A model generated the notes under the pieces. The model was not told the origin of the DNA. It was given only the letters and a program-made list of their open reading frames with translations, and did not search any database. A stretch of DNA of 64,000 nt from Ignavibacteriales bacterium. Lineage in GTDB: Bacteria > Bacteroidota > Ignavibacteria > Ignavibacteriales > Ignavibacteriaceae. This document shows positions 57,618 through 64,000 of this stretch, one piece after another; the stretch's first letter is position 1, and each line of letters starts with the position of its first letter. The stretch covers positions 124,001 to 188,000 of the forward strand of contig JADJMD010000016.1 in assembly GCA_016709765.1 (NCBI GenBank), given 5' to 3'. The translations under genes and the position numbers were made by a program.

Positions 57618-58559
57618 ATGACGATTACACAATTAGAATACATAATAGCGGTTAATAATTACAAAAGTTTTTCTGTGGCTGCAAATCACTGTTTTGTAAC
57701 GCAGCCAACTTTAAGTATGCAGATTCAGAAGCTGGAAGAGGAGCTTGGTGTTGCTATTTTTGATAGAAGTAAAAACCCAATTTCTGCTACCGATGTTGGT
57801 GAAAAACTTATCAGACAAGCAAAAATAATAATTGAAGAACGAGATCGTTTTCAAAATATTATTGAGAATGTAAAAGGTGAGTTTAGTGGAATTTTAAGAG
57901 TTGGAATAATCCCAACTATTGCCCCATTTTTACTTCCACTATTTTTACAATCATTTTTAGACAATTATCCAAAAGTAGAATTGATATTTGATGAACTTAC
58001 AACAAATGAAATTGTTTCTGGAATTCATAAATCAACTTTAGATTTTGGAATACTTGCTTTACCGATAAATGATTCCGGAATTGTTGAAGAATCACTTTAC
58101 TATGAACCATTTGTCGCTTTCATTCCTGAAAAACACAAATTATTTACTAAAGAAAAAATAAGTGTTGATGATATTTATGTAAATGATTTATTACTTTTAA
58201 AAGAAGGGCATTGCTTGCGCGAACAAACACTGAAAGTCTGTAGAACATCTGAAAAAGAATGGCGAGATGACCACAATAAAATTTTATTTGAGTTTGGAAG
58301 TCTGGACACATTAATAAATTTGGTCCAGCAAAATTTTGGAGTCACTTTACTTCCTTATTTATCTGTAAAGTTTATGAAAGATGATTCTCAATTAAATCTG
58401 GTTCGTGAGTTTAATCCTCCAGTTCCTAAAAGAGAAATCGGACTGGTTTATGGAAAAACATTTATTAAAAAACATTTAGTCCAAGCTTTGAAAAAAGAAA
58501 TTCTGAACGTCGTTCCAAGAGAACTAACTGATAAAAAAGAAGGGTTGATAATTCATTAA
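57618..58559 (+). CDS. oxyR: Hydrogen-peroxide-sensing LysR-type regulator OxyR
   Basis: 313 residues from ATG 57618; an open frame extends 8 codons upstream but is not part of the family. A winged-HTH N-domain (MTITQLEYIIAVNNYKSFS, CFVTQPTLSMQIQKLE) precedes the LysR substrate domain. The redox cysteines fall at residues 199 (EGHCLREQ) and 208 (LKVC), exactly the positions of the peroxide-forming disulfide in Escherichia coli OxyR. That agreement supports the chosen start. It is divergent from ybaN-katG and a likely activator of katG; a hotdog thioesterase gene starts 1 base after its stop. Confidence 0.92.
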   Translation: MTITQLEYIIAVNNYKSFSVAANHCFVTQPTLSMQIQKLEEELGVAIFDRSKNPISATDVGEKLIRQAKIIIEERDRFQNIIENVKGEFSGILRVGIIPTIAPFLLPLFLQSFLDNYPKVELIFDELTTNEIVSGIHKSTLDFGILALPINDSGIVEESLYYEPFVAFIPEKHKLFTKEKISVDDIYVNDLLLLKEGHCLREQTLKVCRTSEKEWRDDHNKILFEFGSLDTLINLVQQNFGVTLLPYLSVKFMKDDSQLNLVREFNPPVPKREIGLVYGKTFIKKHLVQALKKEILNVVPRELTDKKEGLIIH

Positions 58560-58560
58560 T

Positions 58561-58959
58561 ATGTTTACAATAAAAAGAAAAATAAATTTTTTTGACTGCG
58601 ATCCAGCAGGAATAATTTTTTACTCTAGAATTTTTGAGTTTTGTCATTCTGCTTATGAGCAGATGATTTCCAGCTTTGATTTAAAAGAAAATTATTGGAT
58701 GAATGAGGATTATGTTGTCCCAATTATTCATTCTGAAAGCGAGTATGTTAAACCAATTAAATTTGGTGATGAAATTTCAATCAATGTTCAAGTTTCACAA
58801 CTTAAAAATTCTTCGTTTGAACTTACTTATGTGATAAAAAAAGAAAAAATTTTATGCTGCCATGCAAAAACTGTTCACGTTTTTGTAGATAAAAAAAGTT
58901 GGAAGAAACAAGAGATGTTTAAAGACTTAACAGAGGGATTGAAGAAACATAACAATTAA
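58561..58959 (+). CDS. Hotdog-fold acyl-CoA thioesterase, probable DHNA-CoA hydrolase
   Basis: 132 residues. The 4HBT-type motif FFDCDPAGIIFYSRIFEF with its catalytic Asp and the following helix CHSAYEQM are clear. Such enzymes hydrolyse thioesters, and in menaquinone pathways a member releases 1,4-dihydroxy-2-naphthoate from its CoA ester after MenB. The adjacent menE-A-B-H-D cluster supports that role, although the gene is on the opposite strand and tail-overlaps menE by four bases. It may instead be co-transcribed with oxyR. Confidence 0.75.
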   Translation: MFTIKRKINFFDCDPAGIIFYSRIFEFCHSAYEQMISSFDLKENYWMNEDYVVPIIHSESEYVKPIKFGDEISINVQVSQLKNSSFELTYVIKKEKILCCHAKTVHVFVDKKSWKKQEMFKDLTEGLKKHNN

Positions 58960-60371
58960 AACATCTTTCTGATTTTTTCTCTTTCTAATTTTCCCAAACT
59001 TGTTCGGGGTAATTTATCAGTAAAGTAAAACTGTTTGGGAATTTTAAAACCTGCTAATTTTTGTCTTAATTTTTCCTTTATAATATTTTCTTCAAGTTCT
59101 GAATCATCAATAACTAAAGCACAAGCGATAATTTGTCCCCAAGTTTTATCCTGTTTAGAAAACACACATGTATCTCTAATGCCTTCAATTCGAAGAATAG
59201 CTTTTTCAACTTCAATGGAATTCACATTTTCTCCACCTGTAACTATTAAATCATTTCTTCGTGCTTCAATAAACAAATAACCTTCCTCATCAACATAACC
59301 TAAATCACCTGAGTGATAAAAACCATTAACTAAATTAGCATCAGTTTCTTTTTCGTCATCAAGATATTGTTTAAACAAAGAATTTGATTTGATAAGTATT
59401 TCAGATTCATTTGAAATATTAATCTCAACATTATTTAAAGACTTTCCAACGGAATGCGGTTTAGTTTTTATTTCATCAGCTGAGATTGCTGTGATCATCG
59501 AAGCAGTTTCCGATGAACCGTAAACACGAACAGGTTTCCAGCCAAGATTATTTGCCTCAATAATTAAATTATCTTCAATAAACCCACCACCTACAAGTGT
59601 AACCTGTAAAGACTGATTAGCTCTTAGTTCCAGATGAATAAATTTCAATAGTTGTGCGGAAACAAGAGAAATATGAGTAGGGTTTAATTTTGTGATTGCT
59701 GTAACTAAATCATATGTTTTCAAAGTTTCAGAGATTGCAATTGAACAACCGTAAAAAAGTGAGCGGCAAATAATTTGAAATCCACCAATGTGATAAAAGG
59801 GAAGCGAAGCTAACCATCGATCTTTTTCTTGATGCAGTAATATCTGATTTCCATTTTCAATACTATTAATTAGGGAAGAAAAAGTATGAACAACTCCTTT
59901 TGGCCTACTTGATGAACCTGAAGTAAAGACAACAACTGCTTCACTATTTAAATCTGGATGTGAAAATGGAGTTACTGCGGAATTGGAGATTGAAATTTTA
60001 TTTAACTCAATTAACTCTAAATCTTTTTGCAAGAGATTAATTGATAAATCTTTATCAGTTATTAAAAACCTAAAATTATAATCTTTAATTAGGGAGGAAA
60101 TTTCATCATCAAGTAGTTTAGTATTAATGGGAACAGGTATAGCACCCAAATTCCAGATTGCAATTGTGGTTTCTATAAACTTAAGCTGATCTTCAATACA
60201 TATAGGGATATAATTATTTTTTTTAATCCCTGAACTTAAAAATGAGTGAGCAATTTTATTTGAATTGGCGAAAAGCTTTTGATACGAAATTGATTTATCT
60301 GATTTAATAATTGCTGTTAAATCTTTTCTACTAGAAAAATTAAAAAGGCTATCTATGGATTTTGAATTCAT
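58956..60371 (-). CDS. menE: o-Succinylbenzoate-CoA ligase
   Basis: 471 residues. The AMP-forming acyl-CoA synthetase P-loop VVFTSGSSSRPKGVVHT and the C-terminal YSGDLGYVDEEGYL-like and GGENVNSIEVE motifs are present, with the lysine-containing PRTSLGKLEREKI end. In this neighbourhood (menA, menB, menH, menD on the same strand) it is most likely MenE, which makes OSB-CoA for naphthoate ring closure. The substrate assignment rests on context. It begins 24 bases after menA ends, consistent with an operon. Confidence 0.88.
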   Translation of the reverse strand: MNSKSIDSLFNFSSRKDLTAIIKSDKSISYQKLFANSNKIAHSFLSSGIKKNNYIPICIEDQLKFIETTIAIWNLGAIPVPINTKLLDDEISSLIKDYNFRFLITDKDLSINLLQKDLELIELNKISISNSAVTPFSHPDLNSEAVVVFTSGSSSRPKGVVHTFSSLINSIENGNQILLHQEKDRWLASLPFYHIGGFQIICRSLFYGCSIAISETLKTYDLVTAITKLNPTHISLVSAQLLKFIHLELRANQSLQVTLVGGGFIEDNLIIEANNLGWKPVRVYGSSETASMITAISADEIKTKPHSVGKSLNNVEINISNESEILIKSNSLFKQYLDDEKETDANLVNGFYHSGDLGYVDEEGYLFIEARRNDLIVTGGENVNSIEVEKAILRIEGIRDTCVFSKQDKTWGQIIACALVIDDSELEENIIKEKLRQKLAGFKIPKQFYFTDKLPRTSLGKLEREKIRKMF

Positions 60372-60395
60372 CTTATAAAATTATCTATAAGATTA

Positions 60396-61292
60396 TTATA
60401 AAATAATTCCGACTGAGAGAAGCAAACCATACAATGCGGAAAACTTTGCTGAGAGTTCTAGTGTTTTGTTTAGCTGAGTACCCGTTAAGGCATAAATCAT
60501 TTTTACAAGCGAAATTGCAAGAGGTAACGTTATGTATGGAAGAAATATCCACAAGTTAAAATTATATTTAAAGTGGAGCAGAAATGGAACGAAGAAAGAA
60601 ATTAGGATAAAAAATACATATTCAAATCTGGAAAATTCTTTTCCGAGTAAAACTGCAAGTGTGTTTTTGCCAGCTGTTCTGTCTTCTTCAATATCACGAT
60701 AATTGTTTACTATCAAGATATTGGTTATCAAGGCACCAACTGGAAGTGAAATTAGAAATGCAAGTGAAGTAAATTGTTGTGCATGTAAATAGTAAGTCCC
60801 AACTGTTCCCACAATTCCAAAAAAGATAAAAACAAATAAATCTCCAAGTCCATTGTAAGCCAAAGGAAATGGTCCTGCCGTGTATGCTAATCCTGCAACA
60901 ATTGAAAAGATCCCTATCCATAAAATCATTAACCCGACAAAATAAACAAGGTACAATCCAAGTAAAAAGGCGAGAAGGAAAATTAAAAAAATTCCCCATT
61001 TCATTTCTTTAACAGTTATTAATCCTGATGCTAAAACTCTGAGTGGACCTTTTCTTTCTTTAGTATCAGTACCCTTTAAATAATCATATAAATCATTTGT
61101 AAAGTTTGTACCGATCTGGATTAACAGTGAACATAGAATCGCAATAATTGAGTAAGCTGGAAAAAAGATACCATGATAAACAGCTAAAGCTGAACCGACC
61201 ATAACGGGAACTAAGGCTGCTGGAAGTGTTCGAGGTCTGCTTGCTAATATCCAACTTTGAAGTTTTGAAATATTTCTTTTCTCTTTATTCAT
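60396..61292 (-). CDS. menA: 1,4-Dihydroxy-2-naphthoate polyprenyltransferase
   Basis: 298 residues, about eight or nine membrane helices. UbiA-family motifs are clear: the Asp-rich NDLYDYLKGTDTKE and the second NNYRDIEEDRTAGK. RPRTLPAALVPVMVGSAL at the N-terminus is typical of MenA. It attaches a polyprenyl chain to DHNA in the inner membrane. Its start codon overlaps the last base of menB, showing tight operon packing and likely translational coupling. Confidence 0.95.
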   Translation of the reverse strand: MNKEKRNISKLQSWILASRPRTLPAALVPVMVGSALAVYHGIFFPAYSIIAILCSLLIQIGTNFTNDLYDYLKGTDTKERKGPLRVLASGLITVKEMKWGIFLIFLLAFLLGLYLVYFVGLMILWIGIFSIVAGLAYTAGPFPLAYNGLGDLFVFIFFGIVGTVGTYYLHAQQFTSLAFLISLPVGALITNILIVNNYRDIEEDRTAGKNTLAVLLGKEFSRFEYVFFILISFFVPFLLHFKYNFNLWIFLPYITLPLAISLVKMIYALTGTQLNKTLELSAKFSALYGLLLSVGIIL

Positions 61293-62125
61293 TACGGAAG
61301 TTTGGGGAACTTTTTAAAATTAGGTTTACGTTTTTCGTTATAAGCTTTTTTACCTTCCTGTGCTTCTTCACTCATATAATAAAGTAGAGTTGCGTTACCA
61401 GCAAGTTCCTGAATTCCTGCTTGTCCATCAAGTTCAGCATTAAACGCAGATTTTAAAACGCGAATTGCCATTGGACTATGCTGCAAAATTTCATTAGCCC
61501 ATTGAATACCTTCTACTTCAAGTTTCTCAATAGGTACTACTTTGTTTACAAGTCCCATTTGCAAAGCCTCTTGTGCACTATATTGTTTGCACAAGTACCA
61601 AATTTCTCTTGCCTTCTTCTGTCCAACCATTCTTGCAAGATAACTTGAACCGAATCCGCCATCAAAGCTTCCGACTTTTGGTCCCGTTTGTCCGAAGATT
61701 GCGTTATCAGCGGCAATAGTTAAATCGCAAATAACATGAAGTACATGGCCACCGCCAATCGCGTATCCAGCAACAAGAGCGATAACAACTTTTGGAATAC
61801 TGCGAATCAATTTCTGAAGATCTAATACGTTTAATCTTGGTACTCCATCCTTTCCCACATAACCCATATCGCCGCGAATACTTTGATCACCGCCGGAGCA
61901 GAAAGCGTACTTACCATCCTTTGCTGGGCCATAGCCTGTAAATAGAATTACGCCAATGGATTGATCTTCACGTGCATCAGAAAACGCATCATACATTTCA
62001 AATACGGTTTCTGGTCTAAAAGCATTTCTTTTTTCTGGTCTGTTAATTGTTATTTTCGAAATGCCATCCATCTTTTCGTAAATGATGTCTTTGTAGTCTT
62101 TTGCTTTTTTCCATTTAATCGTCAT
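61292..62125 (-). CDS. menB: 1,4-Dihydroxy-2-naphthoyl-CoA synthase
   Basis: 277 residues. A crotonase-fold enzyme with the MenB-specific motifs SGGDQSIRG, YAIGGGHVLH and GQTGPKVGSFDGGFGSS, and the C-terminal PNFKKFPKLP. It closes the naphthoate ring of o-succinylbenzoyl-CoA in menaquinone synthesis. It starts 13 bases after menH, in the same operon. Confidence 0.97.
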   Translation of the reverse strand: MTIKWKKAKDYKDIIYEKMDGISKITINRPEKRNAFRPETVFEMYDAFSDAREDQSIGVILFTGYGPAKDGKYAFCSGGDQSIRGDMGYVGKDGVPRLNVLDLQKLIRSIPKVVIALVAGYAIGGGHVLHVICDLTIAADNAIFGQTGPKVGSFDGGFGSSYLARMVGQKKAREIWYLCKQYSAQEALQMGLVNKVVPIEKLEVEGIQWANEILQHSPMAIRVLKSAFNAELDGQAGIQELAGNATLLYYMSEEAQEGKKAYNEKRKPNFKKFPKLP

Positions 62126-62138
62126 AATAAATCCTTGA

Positions 62139-62960
62139 TTAAAATTGTCCTAAATAATTTAAAACTATTTCAATAAATCTTTTAGAATCTTCAAGATGAG
62201 TATTGTGTCCGGAGTTACGAACAATTTTATGTTTTGCTTTAAAAAATCTTTTAGCAAGTCTCGCATTTATTCCGGTAAACTTGCTATCAAGATCTCCGGT
62301 TATAAGTAAAACTTTAAGTGGCATCTTTTTCAATTTATCATGAACCGAGGGCATAATCCCTGTGCTAAAACCCTTTAGAGAATTTGCATAACCGATTTTA
62401 CTGCCAGAAGCTTTTTTCTTTTTTATTTTTTTCAACTTATCATTTGAAAATCTTCTTTGAGTGTTAAATATTTCCTGATCCTGCCACATCTCAATAAATT
62501 CTTCAAGAGTATGAGTTGCGATAAACTCGGCAATTTTTAAATCTTCCTCATATCTTTTCTGTCGCTCTTCTTCGTTTTTAATTCCAGCAGATGAACTTTC
62601 AAGAATTACTCCTTTTAAATCATCCGGGTAAATGGAAGCATAACTAAGCGCAATCCTTCCGCCCATTGAATATCCCAAAAGAAATATTTTTTCTTTGGTA
62701 AGATGCTCTTTTATAAATTTGATCTGCTCAAGTAAAGATTCCACATTGTACTTAGTTGTATCACCTGGCGCATCACTTTTTCCGTGTCCAACTATATCCA
62801 TTGCAATGTAATTATATTTATCGGGCATTTGTTCAAAAACAGGAAACCAATCTTCAGCACAGCCTGTAAATCCGTGTAAAAATAAAATACAGTCTTTTGA
62901 TTTATCAATTGGTTTAAGATGTTCTAAATTTATTTTTACACCATTAACATCAATCTTCAT
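62139..62960 (-). CDS. menH: Alpha/beta hydrolase, probable SHCHC synthase
   Basis: 273 residues. An alpha/beta hydrolase fold with the nucleophile elbow LGYSMGGRIAL (catalytic Ser), the oxyanion region FLHGFTGCAEDWF and the catalytic His in NSGHNTHLED. Its place between menD (4-base overlap, ATGA) and menB makes it the likely MenH, which removes pyruvate from SEPHCHC. Sequence alone would give only a generic hydrolase; the operon decides it. Confidence 0.85.
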   Translation of the reverse strand: MKIDVNGVKINLEHLKPIDKSKDCILFLHGFTGCAEDWFPVFEQMPDKYNYIAMDIVGHGKSDAPGDTTKYNVESLLEQIKFIKEHLTKEKIFLLGYSMGGRIALSYASIYPDDLKGVILESSSAGIKNEEERQKRYEEDLKIAEFIATHTLEEFIEMWQDQEIFNTQRRFSNDKLKKIKKKKASGSKIGYANSLKGFSTGIMPSVHDKLKKMPLKVLLITGDLDSKFTGINARLAKRFFKAKHKIVRNSGHNTHLEDSKRFIEIVLNYLGQF

Positions 62961-64000
62961 AACTCCTCTGAATAATTTTCTACAAACTTATTAACTTTTT
63001 TCCAATATTTTTTTCTTAATGATAGAGAATATTCCGAATTAGTTTTAATTTCAAACACAACCGGTTTTTTTCTAACAGATGAAACTTTTATATGATTAAC
63101 AATATCCTGCTGTGTTTTTAATTCCTTAAAATCAATCTCAAAAGCCTCGGTTAGTTTTTTACAAGAAATATTTGCAGGTGTTAAAAAATATTTTTCAAAA
63201 ATATTTTTATGTTCAACAATGGGAATAAATCTAAAAATTGCTCCGCCATTATTATTAATTAGTATTATGATTAATGGAATATTGTATTGTTTAGCAATCC
63301 ATAAACTATTTAAATCATAATAAAAAGATAAATCACCTATAACAAGATAAGTGGGATTTTTTGATTTAGCGCAAATTCCTAATGCTGTTGAAGTAATACC
63401 ATCTATCCCGCTTGCACCTCTGTTTTGATAAACATTAATATTTTTATTTACCGCGGATGCAAAAAAATCAAGATCACGAACTGGAATACTATTTCCGATC
63501 ATTAAATTAGAATCCGGCGGTATTGAATCAATCACATTTAACAGAACACCGGTTTCATTTATTTTTTTTGAGATTGTAAAGATTTTAGATTTGATATTTT
63601 CAATTTGTCTATCCAAATATTTTAGATTTTTTAGACCTTTCGAAAAATCATTTTGATTTGTGCTAACAAGATTAATCAGAGTATTTAAAAATACTTCTTT
63701 ACTGCTTTTTAGTAATCTAAACTTGGGCGAAGGATCGTAAACATCTGCAAAATTATTAATAGTAAATCCCTTAGGTTTAACTAAAGAAAAATACTCTTCT
63801 AATTTTGGAGATGTGAGTGGTCTGCCAAAATGTAAAACAAATTTAGGAGAAAATATTTTAAAAAAAGATTCATCTCTTAAAAGCGCATCATAATTTGAAA
63901 TAAGATTTGAAAATGATTTAGATCTAAATCTTAAACTGCTGGAGGCATCGGCAAAAACGGGTAAAGAGAACTTAATTGAAAAATTTTCAAGTTCATCATA
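62957..64000 (-). CDS. menD: MenD, SEPHCHC synthase (5' truncated by the window edge)
   Basis: The frame stays open to base 64000, so the N-terminal thiamine-diphosphate domain is beyond the window. The visible 348 residues comprise the central domain (FVLHFGRPLTSPKLEEY) and the C-terminal TPP-binding domain. Its ThDP and metal site is GDLSFYYDLNSL followed by INNNGGAIF, and SIPVRDLDFFA with NRGASGIDG is typical of MenD. It catalyses the first committed step of menaquinone synthesis from isochorismate and 2-oxoglutarate. Its stop overlaps the menH start. Confidence 0.93.
   Translation of the reverse strand, partial: YDELENFSIKFSLPVFADASSSLRFRSKSFSNLISNYDALLRDESFFKIFSPKFVLHFGRPLTSPKLEEYFSLVKPKGFTINNFADVYDPSPKFRLLKSSKEVFLNTLINLVSTNQNDFSKGLKNLKYLDRQIENIKSKIFTISKKINETGVLLNVIDSIPPDSNLMIGNSIPVRDLDFFASAVNKNINVYQNRGASGIDGITSTALGICAKSKNPTYLVIGDLSFYYDLNSLWIAKQYNIPLIIILINNNGGAIFRFIPIVEHKNIFEKYFLTPANISCKKLTEAFEIDFKELKTQQDIVNHIKVSSVRKKPVVFEIKTNSEYSLSLRKKYWKKVNKFVENYSEEL

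Noticed and set aside
1..64000. CRISPR arrays, prophage, insertion-sequence transposase, toxin-antitoxin or restriction systems
   Set aside because: No repeat-spacer pattern, integrase, transposase or defence-like protein was found.

Overview
The window is AT-rich bacterial chromosome, most likely from the class Ignavibacteria (Bacteroidota/Chlorobi group, Ignavibacterium/Melioribacter-like), probably from a metagenome or draft assembly. The main evidence is the C-terminal secretion/sorting domain on at least six proteins (a QNYPNPFNPST-like start, a GIYFYQLKAGDF-like middle and a KKMILMK/RKMILLK end). That domain is characteristic of type IX secretion (T9SS) cargo in this lineage. Giant beta-propeller sensor kinases, TonB-receptor/lipoprotein operons and multihaem cytochromes fit the same assignment. 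This is inference from protein character; no 16S rRNA gene is present.

Layout. 1-3.7 kb: two T9SS cargo proteins. 3.7-7.9 kb: propeller histidine kinase, LuxR-type regulator and a small orphan LuxR-type HTH protein. 8.4-14.7 kb: small secreted protein, aldo/keto reductase, GH20 hexosaminidase, SDR-like protein and typA. 14.9-19.1 kb: operon of a TonB-dependent receptor, a DUF4249-like lipoprotein and a tandem-rhodanese lipoprotein. 19.1-23 kb: quinone oxidoreductase, ftcD (frameshifted, with a zinc-finger-like insert), tRNA-Gly(CCC) and a GNAT acetyltransferase. 23.1-27.4 kb: giant hybrid two-component sensor. 27.5-36 kb: an array of T9SS cargo genes separated by look-alike terminator/leader units. 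36-42 kb: small secreted/cytochrome proteins, two vWA proteins and a VanX-type dipeptidase.

42.1-49.1 kb is an electron-transfer operon on the minus strand: a small cytochrome c, a 12-haem c-type cytochrome fused to a b-type membrane domain, a 19-haem cytochrome, a cytochrome b561-like protein and a NapC/NirT-like multihaem protein. Immediately upstream lie a single receiver-domain protein, an NtrC-type sigma-54 activator and a PAS histidine kinase. One strong and one weaker sigma-54 promoter lie in front of the receiver gene and the cytochrome operon. I infer a regulated quinol-to-periplasm/extracellular electron conduit. The menaquinone genes menD-H-B-A-E at 59-64 kb would supply its electron carrier. 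Between them lie a nitrilase-family hydrolase and a katG/oxyR peroxide-defence pair.

At least seven genes carry a single-base frameshift that is repaired by adding or removing one base (ftcD, a beta-lactamase-family gene, a vWA gene, vanX, cytochrome b561, the 19-haem cytochrome and the histidine kinase). Most lie in A/T runs. So many in 64 kb points first to indel errors in the assembly, although the ftcD site is also an exact A AAA AAG slippery heptamer. I annotated these genes as joined, with the lesion positions given.
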